Of a stretch of 64,000 nt of DNA, positions 8,741-17,668 are shown piece after piece. The translations under genes and the position numbers were made by a program. Position 1 is the first letter of the stretch; the number at the start of each line of letters is the position of its first letter. The notes under the pieces were generated by a model. The model did no database searches, was not told the DNA's origin, and was given only the letters and a program-made list of their open reading frames with translations. The stretch is from Cellulomonas palmilytica (GTDB lineage Bacteria; Actinomycetota; Actinomycetes; Actinomycetales; Cellulomonadaceae). The stretch is from contig NZ_CP062221.1 in assembly GCF_021590045.1 (NCBI RefSeq), positions 3,472,001-3,536,000 on the forward strand, in the 5' to 3' direction.

Positions 8741-10027
8741 GTGAGCCTGACGCCCGACCGACCGCGCGCACGCACGACGAGCATCCCGGGCGGCCGAGCG
8801 CGCGGGCCCGCGTCCGTGCTCGTCGCGGGTGCCGGGCTCGCCGCGACGCAGACCGTCGCCGCGCTGCGCGAGTCCGGCTTCACGGGCCGGGTCACGGTCC
8901 TCGGGGCCGAGGGCGTCGCCCCGTACGACCGCCCTCCGCTGTCGAAGCACCTGCTCGACCACGTGTCCCCCGCGTGGCTCGCCGACGAGGTGGGCACCGA
9001 CATCACGTCGCTCGCCGACGAGGTGCACCTCGAACGCCCGGCCCGCGGCCTCGCCGTGACGCCCGACGACGTGACCGTGCGCACCGACGCGGGTGACGTG
9101 ACCGCCGACGCGCTCGTCGTCGCGACCGGCGCGCACGCGGTCCTCCCGCCGGCCTGGACGGGTGCGCGCACGCTGCACACGTGGGCCGACGCCCAGGCGT
9201 TGCGTGCCGCGCTGCGGCCGGGAGACCGTCTCGTCGTCGTCGGGGCGGGCTGGATCGGCGCGGAGGTCGCGGGCGTCGCGGCGCGCGCGGGCGTGCAGGT
9301 GACGGTGGTCGAGGCCGCGACCGCGCCCCTCGCGGGTGCGCTCGGGACCCGGGTGGGGGCGCTCACGGTGCCCTGGTACGACGAGGCCGGGGTGCGGCTC
9401 GTCGTCGGGCACCACGTCGCCGCGGTCGACGCGCGCGGTGTGCGGCTCTCCGACGGCGCGCACCTGCCCGCGGACGTCGTCCTCGCGGCCGTGGGCGCCC
9501 GGCCCGCGACCGCCTGGCTGGGCGACGCGCTGCCGCGCGAGGCAGACGGGGCGCTCCGCGTCGACGAGGGTTTCACGGTGCTCGGGGCGCCCGGGCGGCA
9601 CGTGCGCGCGGTCGGCGACGTCACGCTGCGGCGCTCACGGCGGCACGGCTGGGTGCCCGGCGGGCACTGGGACGGCGCGCTGCGCGACCCGGCCGAGCTC
9701 GTGGCGGACCTCCTCGAGCCGGGCGACGTGCCCTCGCCGGGGCGCGGGGACCGCGCGCCGTACGTGTTCTCGACGCAGCTCGGGCACGACCTGACCCTGT
9801 TCGGGCAACCCTCGCCCGCGCACGACGTCGTGCTGCGGGGCGACCCGGCCGCGGGCGACGGCTGGACCGCTCTGTGGTACCGGCCGGGCGGTGACGCGCT
9901 GACCGCCGTCCTCACGGTCGACCGGCCGCGGGACGTGGGCGCCGCGCGCCGCCTGTTCACCTCGCCGGCGCTGCCCGAGCTCGCGCGCCCGCTCGCCGCC
10001 GACCCGGCCCGCCCGCTGCGCCCCTGA
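8741..10027 (+). CDS. FAD/NAD(P)H-dependent oxidoreductase, ferredoxin/rubredoxin-reductase type
   Basis: 428 residues with two dinucleotide-binding folds: VLVAGAGLAATQT (residues about 26-38, FAD) and LVVVGAGWIGAEVAG (about 163-177, NAD(P)H). PYDRPPLSKHLL and the VGDV FAD-pyrophosphate motif (AVGDVTLR) place it with the BenA/ThcD-like ferredoxin reductases that feed electrons to ferredoxins, oxygenases or P450s. No ferredoxin or oxygenase gene is adjacent, so the partner is unknown. GTG 8741 has no Shine-Dalgarno but has TACCGT at 8729-8734, six bases before the start, so a leaderless transcript is likely. Confidence 0.85.
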   Translation: MSLTPDRPRARTTSIPGGRARGPASVLVAGAGLAATQTVAALRESGFTGRVTVLGAEGVAPYDRPPLSKHLLDHVSPAWLADEVGTDITSLADEVHLERPARGLAVTPDDVTVRTDAGDVTADALVVATGAHAVLPPAWTGARTLHTWADAQALRAALRPGDRLVVVGAGWIGAEVAGVAARAGVQVTVVEAATAPLAGALGTRVGALTVPWYDEAGVRLVVGHHVAAVDARGVRLSDGAHLPADVVLAAVGARPATAWLGDALPREADGALRVDEGFTVLGAPGRHVRAVGDVTLRRSRRHGWVPGGHWDGALRDPAELVADLLEPGDVPSPGRGDRAPYVFSTQLGHDLTLFGQPSPAHDVVLRGDPAAGDGWTALWYRPGGDALTAVLTVDRPRDVGAARRLFTSPALPELARPLAADPARPLRP

Positions 10028-10059
10028 CCCGACACCCGGCGCGTCCACCCACCGATGCG

Positions 10060-10096
10060 GGACGGCCCCCGTGCGCTGCCGCGCCGGGGGCCGTCC
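10060..10096. terminator. Bidirectional terminator between FAD reductase and purH
   Basis: A perfect 12-bp stem, GGACGGCCCCCG (10060-10071) with its complement at 10085-10096, around a 13-nt loop. Confidence 0.75.
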
Positions 10097-10111
10097 GCGC
10101 CGAGAACGGCG

Positions 10112-11758
10112 TCAGTGCGCGAAGTGGCGCGTCCCCGTGAGGTACAGGGTGACGCCCGCGGCCTGCGCCGCCGCGACGACCTCCTCGTCGCGCACCGACC
10201 CGCCCGGCTGGACGACCGCGCGCACACCGGCGTCGAGCAGCACCTGCAGGCCGTCCGCGAACGGGAAGAACGCGTCGGACGCCGCGACGGCACCCTGCGC
10301 GCGCGGGGTGTCCCCCGTGTTCGCGCGCTCGACCGCGAGGCGGCACGAGTCGACGCGGTTGACCTGGCCCATGCCCACGCCGACCGACGCGCCGTCGTGC
10401 GCGAGCAGGATCGCGTTGGACTTCACCGCGCGCACCGCGCGCCACGCGAACGCGAGGTCCGCGAGCGTCGCGTCGTCGGCCGCCTCGCCCGCGGCGAGCG
10501 TCCACGTCGTCGGGTCGTCGCCCGCGGCGTCGATCCGGTCGACGTGCTGCACGAGCAGCCCGCCGGAGACCGCGCGCAGCTCGACCTGCGCCGCGGGCGG
10601 CGCGTCCACGACGAGCAGGCGGATGTTCTTCTTCTGCGTGAGCAGCGCGAGCGCGTCGTCGTCGAACCCGGGCGCCACGACGACCTCGGTGAACACCGGC
10701 GCGATCTGCTCGGCCGCCGCGAGCGTGACCCGCTGGTTCGTCGCGATGACCCCGCCGAACGCCGAGACCGGGTCGCACGCGTGCGCCTTCGCGTGCGCGT
10801 CCGCGACGTCGGCGCCGACCGCGATGCCGCACGGGTTGGCGTGCTTGATGATCGCGACCGTCGGCGCGTCGCCGTGGTCGTGCGCCGCGCGCCACGCGGC
10901 GTCCGCGTCGACGTAGTTGTTGTAGCTCATGGCCTTGCCGTGCAGCTGCGTCGCGCCCGCCAGGCCGTGCCCCGCACGACCCTCGTCGGACAGGTACAGC
11001 GCGGCGGACTGGTGCGGGTTCTCGCCGTAGCGCAGCACCTCGCCGCGGGTCCACTGGGCGCCGACGACCGCGCCGAAGCCCGACCCGGTCGCCGTCTCGT
11101 CGGGCGCGTACGCGTTCGCGAACCAGCCCGCGACCGCCGTGTCGTACGCCGCGGTGTGCGCGAACGCCTGCGCGGCGAGCGTGCGGCGCTGCGCGAGCGT
11201 GAACCCGCCCGCGGCGACCGCCGCGCCGACCTCGTCGTACCGCGCCGGGTCGACGACGATCGCGACGCTCGGGTGGTTCTTCGCGGCCGCGCGGACCATC
11301 GACGGACCGCCGATGTCGATCTGCTCGACGCACTCGTCCGGCCCCGCGCCCGACGCGACGGTCTGCGTGAACGGGTACAGGTTCACGACGACGAGCTCGA
11401 ACGGCGCGACACCCAGCTCGTCGAGCTGCGCGAGGTGCTCGGGCCGGCGGGTGTCGGCGAGGATCCCGGCGTGCACGCGCGGGTGCAGGGTCTTGACGCG
11501 CCCGTCGAGGCACTCGGGGAACCCGGTGAGCTCCTCGACTCGCGTGACCGGCACGCCGGCACCGGCGATCGTCGACGCGGTCGAGCCGGTCGAGACGAGC
11601 TCGACGCCCGCGGCGTGCAGCGCGGTGGCGAGCTCGACGAGACCGGTCTTGTCGTAGACCGAGACGAGGGCCCGGCGGACCGGGCGGCGCGTGGCGTCGG
11701 AGGCCGGGTCGAGTGCCGGGTCGAGGGTGGGGGCGGGAACGGGCGGGACGGCGCTCAT
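10112..11758 (-). CDS. purH: Bifunctional AICAR transformylase / IMP cyclohydrolase
   Basis: Last two steps of IMP synthesis: formylation of AICAR with 10-formyl-THF, then ring closure. 548 residues. The N-terminal MGS-like cyclohydrolase domain (about 25-170) shows [15 protein letters not shown] and [12 protein letters not shown]. The C-terminal transformylase domain shows [31 protein letters not shown] and the catalytic KH region. ATG 11758 is preferred over GTG 11764 because AGGAG lies seven bases before the ATG but only one before the GTG. Preceded by a ZTP riboswitch, which senses the AICAR-derived alarmone that builds up when 10-formyl-THF is short. No purN is adjacent. Confidence 0.97.
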   Translation of the reverse strand: MSAVPPVPAPTLDPALDPASDATRRPVRRALVSVYDKTGLVELATALHAAGVELVSTGSTASTIAGAGVPVTRVEELTGFPECLDGRVKTLHPRVHAGILADTRRPEHLAQLDELGVAPFELVVVNLYPFTQTVASGAGPDECVEQIDIGGPSMVRAAAKNHPSVAIVVDPARYDEVGAAVAAGGFTLAQRRTLAAQAFAHTAAYDTAVAGWFANAYAPDETATGSGFGAVVGAQWTRGEVLRYGENPHQSAALYLSDEGRAGHGLAGATQLHGKAMSYNNYVDADAAWRAAHDHGDAPTVAIIKHANPCGIAVGADVADAHAKAHACDPVSAFGGVIATNQRVTLAAAEQIAPVFTEVVVAPGFDDDALALLTQKKNIRLLVVDAPPAAQVELRAVSGGLLVQHVDRIDAAGDDPTTWTLAAGEAADDATLADLAFAWRAVRAVKSNAILLAHDGASVGVGMGQVNRVDSCRLAVERANTGDTPRAQGAVAASDAFFPFADGLQVLLDAGVRAVVQPGGSVRDEEVVAAAQAAGVTLYLTGTRHFAH

Positions 11759-11790
11759 GAGCACACTCCTGGGTCGGCATCGCGGTGGGA

Positions 11791-11876
11791 CCCAGGCACC
11801 CAGGCGGGCGGTGCGCTGCAGGGACGTTCAGCCGCTCCCCGGTGGTCGGTCCCACCCTCGCCAGTCACGGCCGGGG
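11791..11876 (-). ncRNA. ZTP (pfl-motif) riboswitch controlling purH
   Basis: The purH leader reads GGCCGTGACTGGCGAGGGTG, then a paired stem ending CCACCGGGGAGCGG, a short linker, and CCGCCTGGGTGCC (11807-11795). The CGUGACUGGCG...CCACCGGGGAGCG half and the downstream CCGCCUGGG element are the signature of the ZTP/pfl riboswitch. The GCACC/GGGTGC hairpin closes the 3' half. The known role is to turn on purine and folate genes when ZTP accumulates. Confidence 0.88.
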
Positions 11877-11878
11877 TC

Positions 11879-11884
11879 AGTCTA
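11879..11884 (-). promoter_or_regulatory. -10 box of the purH riboswitch transcript
   Basis: TAGACT on the minus strand lies immediately before the riboswitch fold, so transcription would start at the first riboswitch bases. No clear -35 was found. Confidence 0.5.
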
Positions 11885-11971
11885 GCCCGCGCCCCGGCCC
11901 GAGAGGGCCCGCAGCGGCCGGTGGTGACCGGCCGGGGCTCGGGCGTGGGTGCGGTGGGCGAGAATGCCGGG

Positions 11972-12505
11972 GTGAGCAACCCGTACGCGCCGCCCGACGA
12001 CCGCCCGGGGGCGGACACGCCGGAGCGCCGCACGCCGCCGCACGCCCCCGAGCCCGGGTGGGGCGTGCCGCCGGCGCAGCAGCCCGTCGCGCCGCCGCCG
12101 CGCGAGACACCGCCGCCGTCCCCCGAGACCGTCAAGGACGTCGCGCGGCAGGTGCGCCTGTTCGCGGTGCTCATGCTCGCGACGCTGCTCACCGGCACGT
12201 TCCCCGTCCCGTGGCAGGCCGCGAGCCTCGTCTTCTGCGTGCTGGCGCTCGTCGTCGGGATCCGTGCGCTCGTGCGGGCCGTGCGCGGTCGCGTGCGCGG
12301 CGCGATGACGGGGCTGCTCGCCGGCGGGACGGGCCTGGCGGCGTTCTGGCTCGTCGTGTCCGGCGGGATGATCCTCATGTGGCCGCTCTACCTGGACCGG
12401 CAGGAGTGCCTCGCGGGCGCGCTGACCGTGAGCGCGCGGCACGAGTGCGAGGCGACGTTCGAGAAGTCGGTTCAGGACTGGCTCGACGAGCGCACGGGCC
12501 GCTGA
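11972..12505 (+). CDS. Actinobacterial DUF4190-like small membrane protein, function unknown
   Basis: 177 residues. A Pro-rich cytoplasmic head (about 55 residues, NPYAPPDDRP...) leads to three hydrophobic segments (LFAVLMLATLLTG, ASLVFCVLALVVGIRAL, GLAAFWLVVSGGMILMW) and a soluble tail with two cysteines (QECLAG, HECEATF) that could form a disulfide outside the membrane. GTG 11972 has no ribosome binding site but GAGAAT ends six bases before it, a leaderless layout. Divergent from purH. I do not assign a function; the family comparison is loose. Confidence 0.65.
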   Translation: MSNPYAPPDDRPGADTPERRTPPHAPEPGWGVPPAQQPVAPPPRETPPPSPETVKDVARQVRLFAVLMLATLLTGTFPVPWQAASLVFCVLALVVGIRALVRAVRGRVRGAMTGLLAGGTGLAAFWLVVSGGMILMWPLYLDRQECLAGALTVSARHECEATFEKSVQDWLDERTGR

Positions 12506-12528
12506 GGCCCGCGGTCGTGCTCGGCGGC

Positions 12529-13866
12529 TCAGCGCGCGCCGCGCGCGCGGTCCCACCCGCCGACGAGCGCGGCGGCTGACGCCCGGCGCAGCCTGGCGTC
12601 AGCCGGCAGCGCGACGAGCACGGCACCGAACAGCACCTCGAGCGCGACCGCGGCGCCCACCGCGACGGCCGACGCCCCGACGTGCGCCATGCGCCCGGGC
12701 CCGACCGCGCCCGTCGCCGGCAGGACGAGCAGCGCGGCGACGAGTCCCGCACCGGCCGAGGCCACCACGCACGCGACCGCCGTGCTCCACGCCCGCAGGC
12801 CGTCGCGCGCGCGCAGACCGCGGTGCAGGTACCAGCCCGTGAGCGCACCGCAGCCGACGAGCAGCGCGGGCGCCAGCAGCGACGGGCCGCCCGCGACGTC
12901 CGCGCCCGGCAGCGCGCCGAGCATCGGCACCGCGGGCAACGTCCCGCCCGTCACGGCATCGGTCGCGAAGTGCGTCCCCTCGCCCACCCAGAAGCCCGGT
13001 CCGGCCGCCCACGCGACGGCCCACACGACGAGCACGGGCGCGAACGCGAGCTCGGCGAACGCGAGCACCGCTCCCCCGAGCGTGTCGAGGTCGAGGCCCT
13101 CCGCGATCGCGACGACGGTGGTCCGCCCGGCGAGCACCCAGCTCAGCACGACGACGGCGCCCGCGACGACGACCGCGCACGCCGCGACGGTCGCGCCCTC
13201 GACCCCGACCGCGACCACGACGGGCAGCCGCCCGTGCCACGGCCGGGTGACCTCGCGCCACGTCGGTGCCTCGGGACGCGCGAGCAGCCCCGCGGCGAGC
13301 CCCGCGCCGCCGACGAGCGCGCCGCCCGCGAGCCCGCGGACAGCCCCCACGGGCCCGGCCGTCGCCAGGCCCAGCACGCCCACGAGCACGGCGTACGCGA
13401 GCGTCCCGCCCAGCAGGGCCGTGCGGTCCGCGACCCCCGAGCGTCGGGCGGACGCCCAGCCGGTGAACAGCGCGAGCAGCGTCACGCCGAGCGGCACGAG
13501 CGTGATCGGCACGCCCCCGACGTCCGGCGCCACGCCGTGCCCCGCGAGCCAGACGCCCGCACCGACCGTGACCGACCGGAACCACTCGACGCCCTCGTTC
13601 GCGGGGTCCGCCGACGTCGCGACGTACGCGGCGACCGCTGGCAGCACGACGACGAGCAAGGACAGCAGCGCGCCCTGCATCGCGGCCAGCGCACCCGTGA
13701 GCCAGTGCGGCGAGCCGTCGAGCGCGCTCACGAAGAACGGCGACGTGCGTCCGCTGCGCGGGGTCGTCGTACGCCCGGGCGCCACCGGCGAGCGTCGCTC
13801 GTCGGGCCGCGTCGACGTCCCGCGGGCGGGTCTCGTGCGGCGGCGCGATCCGGTCGGGGCACTCAC
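12529..13866 (-). CDS. DUF6350 polytopic membrane protein
   Basis: 445 residues with about ten hydrophobic segments after a basic, Arg/Pro-rich head of roughly 45 residues. HWLTGALAAMQGALLSLLVVVLP, WFRSVTVGAGVWLAGHG and GVEGATVAACAV are typical of DUF6350, an actinobacterial family commonly found between sucCD and purine genes, as here. GTG 13866 was chosen over GTG 13905 because GACGAT (13873-13878) ends six bases upstream, the same leaderless arrangement as other genes in the window. Function unknown; transport or envelope biogenesis are possible. Confidence 0.75.
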   Translation of the reverse strand: MSAPTGSRRRTRPARGTSTRPDERRSPVAPGRTTTPRSGRTSPFFVSALDGSPHWLTGALAAMQGALLSLLVVVLPAVAAYVATSADPANEGVEWFRSVTVGAGVWLAGHGVAPDVGGVPITLVPLGVTLLALFTGWASARRSGVADRTALLGGTLAYAVLVGVLGLATAGPVGAVRGLAGGALVGGAGLAAGLLARPEAPTWREVTRPWHGRLPVVVAVGVEGATVAACAVVVAGAVVVLSWVLAGRTTVVAIAEGLDLDTLGGAVLAFAELAFAPVLVVWAVAWAAGPGFWVGEGTHFATDAVTGGTLPAVPMLGALPGADVAGGPSLLAPALLVGCGALTGWYLHRGLRARDGLRAWSTAVACVVASAGAGLVAALLVLPATGAVGPGRMAHVGASAVAVGAAVALEVLFGAVLVALPADARLRRASAAALVGGWDRARGAR

Positions 13867-13975
13867 CGCCCCATCGTCACCGCCCGGGCGCGGGGATCCG
13901 CGCACGCCGCCCGGCGAGTCCCCGCATTCCGGTCCATGGCCCCGCGCGTGGCGACGTCGCGCGTCCGGAGACGGC

Positions 13976-14009
13976 GACGCCCCGCACGGAGGGTGCCGTG
14001 CGGGGCGTC
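13976..14009 (-). terminator. Terminator after sucD
   Basis: Perfect 12-bp stem GACGCCCCGCAC (13976-13987) with complement at 13998-14009. Confidence 0.75.
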
Positions 14010-14031
14010 GTCCTGCGCCGAGGGATCAGGT

Positions 14032-14922
14032 TCAGCGCGAGAGCAGCTCCCGGGCCAGCGCGGCCGTCTCGGACGGCGTCTTGCCGACCTTCACGCCCGC
14101 GGCCTCCAGGGCCTCCTTCTTGGCCTGCGCCGTGCCCGACGAGCCCGAGACGATCGCGCCGGCGTGGCCCATCGTCTTGCCCTCGGGGGCGGTGAAGCCC
14201 GCGACGTAGCCGACGACCGGCTTCGTCACGTTGTCCTTGATGAACGCCGCGGCACGCTCCTCGGCGTCGCCGCCGATCTCGCCGATCATCACGATGACGT
14301 CGGTCTCGGGGTCCGCCTCGAACGCCGCGAGCGCGTCGATGTGCGTGGTCCCGATGATCGGGTCACCGCCGATGCCGACGGCCGACGAGAACCCGAAGTC
14401 CCGCAGCTCGAACATCATCTGGTACGTCAGCGTGCCGGACTTCGAGACGAGACCCACGCGGCCCGGGCCCGTGATGTCGGCCGGGATGATGCCGACGTTC
14501 GACTTCCCGGGGCTGATCAGGCCCGGGCAGTTCGGGCCGATGAGGCGCACGCCCTTGTCCTGCGCGTACGCGAAGAACTCGGCGGTGTCCGCGACCGGGA
14601 CGCCCTCCGTGATGATGACGACGAGCGGGACGCCCGCGTCGACGGCCTCGACGACCGCGCCCTTGGTGTGGGCCGGCGGCACGAAGATCACGGACACGTC
14701 GGCGCCCGTGGCCTCGACGGCCTCGGTGACGGAGCCGAACACCGGCACGTCGACCGTGCCGCCGCCCTTCGGGAAGGACACGCTCGTGCCGGCCTTGCGC
14801 GGGTTCACGCCGCCGACCACGTCCGTGCCCGACGCGAGCATGCGCGTCGTGTGCTTGGTGCCCTCGGAGCCGGTCATGCCCTGGACGATGACCTTGCTGG
14901 CCTCGGTGAGGAAGATCGCCAT
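14032..14922 (-). CDS. sucD: Succinyl-CoA ligase alpha subunit
   Basis: Converts succinyl-CoA to succinate with nucleoside triphosphate formation, together with SucC. 296 residues, the normal length. The N-terminal CoA-binding fold begins [27 protein letters not shown] and the active-site region [12 protein letters not shown] with the phosphorylated His are present. ATG 14922 lies 23 bp after the sucC stop, with AGAGAGAAC in between as a weak ribosome binding site. Second gene of the sucCD operon, ended by a hairpin. Confidence 0.97.
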   Translation of the reverse strand: MAIFLTEASKVIVQGMTGSEGTKHTTRMLASGTDVVGGVNPRKAGTSVSFPKGGGTVDVPVFGSVTEAVEATGADVSVIFVPPAHTKGAVVEAVDAGVPLVVIITEGVPVADTAEFFAYAQDKGVRLIGPNCPGLISPGKSNVGIIPADITGPGRVGLVSKSGTLTYQMMFELRDFGFSSAVGIGGDPIIGTTHIDALAAFEADPETDVIVMIGEIGGDAEERAAAFIKDNVTKPVVGYVAGFTAPEGKTMGHAGAIVSGSSGTAQAKKEALEAAGVKVGKTPSETAALARELLSR

Positions 14923-14945
14923 GTCAGTTGTTCTCTCTCGTCGTC

Positions 14946-16121
14946 TCAGGCGTTCGCGAGCTCGGCGGCCTTGTCCGCTCCGCCGTCCATCGTGTCGGCG
15001 AGCGTGACCAGCGGGTGGTTCGCGTCGGCGAGGATCTGGCGGCCCTCGACGACGTTGTTGCCGTCGAGACGGACGACGAGCGGCTTGCTCGCCTCGTCGC
15101 CGAGGATCTCCAGCGCGGCGACGATGCCGTTGGCGACCGCGTCGCACGCGGTGATGCCGCCGAAGACGTTGACGAACACCGACTTGACCTGCGGGTCCGT
15201 GAGGATGATGTCGAGACCCGCGGCCATGACCTCGGCCGAGGCACCGCCGCCGATGTCGAGGAAGTTCGCGGGCTTCACGCCGCCGTGCGCCTCACCGGCG
15301 TACGCGACCACGTCGAGCGTGCTCATGACGAGACCCGCGCCGTTGCCGATGATGCCGACCTCGCCGTCGAGCTTGACGTAGTTGAGGTCCTTGGCCTTGG
15401 CGCGCGCCTCGAGCGGGTCGGCGGCCGCCTTGTCCTCGAGCTCGGCGTGGTCCGCGTGGCGGAAGTCCGCGTTCGCGTCGAGCGACACCTTGCCGTCGAG
15501 CGCGACGATCTCGCCGTCCTCGGTCAGCACGAGCGGGTTGACCTCGACGAGGGTCGCGTCCTCGTCGCGGTACACCACCCACAGCTTCTGCAGGACGTCG
15601 GCGACCTTGCCCGCGATGCTCGCGTCGAAGCCCGCGGCGGCGACGATCTCGTCGGCCTTCGCCTGGTCGATGCCCACGCGCGGGTCGACCGCGACCTTCG
15701 CGAGCGCCTCGGGACGCTCGACCGCGAGCTGCTCGATCTCCATGCCGCCCTCGACCGAGCACATCGCCAGGTAGCGACGCTCGGCGCGGTCCAGCAGCAG
15801 CGAGAAGTAGAACTCCTGCGCGATCTTCGCGCCCGCGGCGATCATCACGCGGTGGACCGTGTGGCCCTTGATGTCCATGCCGAGGATCTCGCCGGCGCGC
15901 TCGGCCGCCTCGTCCGCGGAACGCGCGAGCTTCACGCCGCCCGCCTTGCCGCGGCCGCCCGTCTTCACCTGCGCCTTCACGACGACCACGCCCGGCTGGT
16001 CGCGGAGCAGCGTCGTCGCCGCCGCGCGGGCCTCGTCCGGCGTGGTGGCGACGATGCCGCCGAGCACCGGTACGCCGTGCTTCTCGAAGATGTCCCGTGC
16101 CTGGTACTCGAACAGGTCCAC
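14946..16121 (-). CDS. sucC: Succinyl-CoA ligase beta subunit
   Basis: ATP-grasp subunit of succinyl-CoA synthetase; 391 residues. Recognised by [18 protein letters not shown] at the start, the [19 protein letters not shown] nucleotide-binding region and the C-terminal ligase domain ([17 protein letters not shown]). The start is GTG 16121, with AGAGGAAC about nine bases upstream; no ATG is available nearby in frame. First gene of the operon, with a 65-nt leader from the TAGCAT -10 and the twin TCA-type operator further upstream. Confidence 0.96.
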   Translation of the reverse strand: MDLFEYQARDIFEKHGVPVLGGIVATTPDEARAAATTLLRDQPGVVVVKAQVKTGGRGKAGGVKLARSADEAAERAGEILGMDIKGHTVHRVMIAAGAKIAQEFYFSLLLDRAERRYLAMCSVEGGMEIEQLAVERPEALAKVAVDPRVGIDQAKADEIVAAAGFDASIAGKVADVLQKLWVVYRDEDATLVEVNPLVLTEDGEIVALDGKVSLDANADFRHADHAELEDKAAADPLEARAKAKDLNYVKLDGEVGIIGNGAGLVMSTLDVVAYAGEAHGGVKPANFLDIGGGASAEVMAAGLDIILTDPQVKSVFVNVFGGITACDAVANGIVAALEILGDEASKPLVVRLDGNNVVEGRQILADANHPLVTLADTMDGGADKAAELANA

Positions 16122-16186
16122 TGTGGTCCAGTTCCTCTCGTCGACCGCGCGTCGGCGGCCTCGGTGCGGCCGTGTGCGCCGGACCG

Positions 16187-16251
16187 ATGCTAGACCGTCG
16201 CACCCAGATCTCTTCATGTCGAGAGATGTGGATCTCTTCACATCGAGATTC
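16187..16251 (-). promoter_or_regulatory. sucCD promoter with two TCA-type operator copies
   Basis: TAGCAT on the minus strand (16187-16192) is a good -10. Copy one, ATCTCTTCATGTCGAGAGAT (16208-16227 on the plus strand), covers the -35 region. Copy two, ATCTCTTCACATCGAGATTC (16232-16251), follows 24 bp further on. Both match the icd promoter motif. The remaining intergenic sequence up to 16458 shows no other feature. Confidence 0.6.
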
Positions 16252-16458
16252 CTTGCGGCGTCACGCCGGTGCGTGCGACCCGGGTATCGCCCGCACGTCC
16301 ACAACCTCCGCCGAACACCTGCGCGACGTCCGTATCGCCCTCTAGTGTCCGTTCCTGACGTCGGCGGGGCGACCCGAGGACGTCGCGACCAGCACCTGCA
16401 CGTGCACGACCCGTGCCCGCGCCAGCGCGCGCACGACAGACGGCGAGGAGGCCACCTG

Positions 16459-17199
16459 ATGCCCCAGCAGAGCACCCACCGGGACCACCCCCACGCACCC
16501 GGGGCCTGGGCACCGGCGGGCGACGAGGCGGCGTCCGGACGCGAGGCGACGACGACCACGGCGTGGGACTCCCACCGCCTCGCCCGCGTGACCCTCGACG
16601 CGCAGGGCTCCCCCGCGGCCGTCCAGGTCGTCGACGGGTGGGAGCAGCGGGCCGGCGCCGACGCCCTCGCCGCCGCGGTCCTCGAGGCCGCGCGTGCGGC
16701 CGCACGGGCGCTCGACGAGCAGGCGTGGGCCGCGCTGGCCGACGACGCCGACCGGCGCCGGGGCGCGGGGCGCACGACGAGCACCCCCGCCTCCCCCGCG
16801 CCGTCTCCCGGCACCACCCCCGCGTTCACCGGCACGCCGCGCCCGCTCGACGAGCTCGCGGAGATCGCCATCACGTCGCTGTCCGCGGCGTCGCAGGCCT
16901 CCGCGGCCGACGACGCGGCCGCCGTCGGCACCGGCAGCGCGCTCGACCACGAGATCGAGGTCCGCGTCGTGCGCGGCGGGGTCGCGGGCGTCACGCTGCG
17001 CGGCCCGCGCATCGCCCGCACGAGCGGCACGCAGCTGTCCCGGCTGCTCACCGGCGCGGTACGCGCGGCCGTCGCCGACCTGGAGCGCCGGATCGCCGCG
17101 CAGACGCCCGCCGTGAGCGACGAGCTCCTCGCCGAGGTCCTCGCGCACCTGCGGGCGCTCACCGCCGACCCGACCTCGGCCGCCGCGGACCGCACGTGA
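16459..17199 (+). CDS. YbaB/EbfC-like protein, putative type VII secretion accessory
   Basis: 246 residues. Residues about 35-100 ([20 protein letters not shown]... followed by a long Ala/Glu helix) resemble the YbaB/EbfC-like fold found in ESX-linked proteins such as EspL. A Pro/Ser/Thr linker (about 105-125) and a second helical part with [20 protein letters not shown] follow. No signal peptide. ATG 16459 has GGAGG upstream. It overlaps the next gene by four bases (GTGA), so the two are translationally coupled. The assignment rests on pattern similarity and context, not on a diagnostic motif. Confidence 0.5.
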   Translation: MPQQSTHRDHPHAPGAWAPAGDEAASGREATTTTAWDSHRLARVTLDAQGSPAAVQVVDGWEQRAGADALAAAVLEAARAAARALDEQAWAALADDADRRRGAGRTTSTPASPAPSPGTTPAFTGTPRPLDELAEIAITSLSAASQASAADDAAAVGTGSALDHEIEVRVVRGGVAGVTLRGPRIARTSGTQLSRLLTGAVRAAVADLERRIAAQTPAVSDELLAEVLAHLRALTADPTSAAADRT

Positions 17200-17510
17200 G
17201 CGCCGACCCCGACGTCCGGCTGGACGTCGTCCTCGGCGCGCTGCGGCGCGAGGCGACCACGTGGGACGAGCAGGCCGCGGCCGTCCGGCTGGTGGCCGAC
17301 GCCGCCGGGCGGCTGAGCCTCTCGACGCTCGAGAGCGGGGTGTTCGCGCTCATGCACGGCGCGCACGCCGACGCGGTCGAGCACGTCGTGGGGCGCTGCC
17401 GGGAGGGCGGCGAGGCGATGGCCGACGTCGCCACGGCGCTGCGGACGACGGCCGACGCGTACGAGCGCCGGGACGCCGCCGTCGCCGAGCTCGTCGCCGG
17501 CACCTTCTGA
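17196..17510 (+). CDS. Small helical EspC-like protein, putative ESX-type secreted partner
   Basis: 104 residues, all alpha, with no signal peptide or cysteine. The two-helix layout ([17 protein letters not shown] ... [20 protein letters not shown]) and the C-terminal TADAYERRD are like EspC/WXG100-type small proteins, where a Y-x3-D/E motif is the type VII export signal; here Y-ERR-D fits it. GTG 17196 overlaps the previous stop. The context of a YbaB-like gene before and a WXG-containing gene after supports the call. Confidence 0.55.
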   Translation: MSADPDVRLDVVLGALRREATTWDEQAAAVRLVADAAGRLSLSTLESGVFALMHGAHADAVEHVVGRCREGGEAMADVATALRTTADAYERRDAAVAELVAGTF

Positions 17511-17668
17511 GCCCCCTTCTCCGTCCCTGAGCGTGCCGCATCCGCCGCGGGCTCGCTCCGCACCGTCCACCCATCCACGACCCGACCGGCCCGACCCGAC
17601 GCACGCGCTCGACCACGCCCCGCACCGCCGCCCTGCAGCCAGCACCGCCGACACCGCGAGGAGCCGTC

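Noticed and set aside
10055..12505. 816-codon plus-strand frame
   Set aside because: Only the last 177 codons (from 11972) form a sensible protein. The rest is the antisense of purH and its riboswitch.
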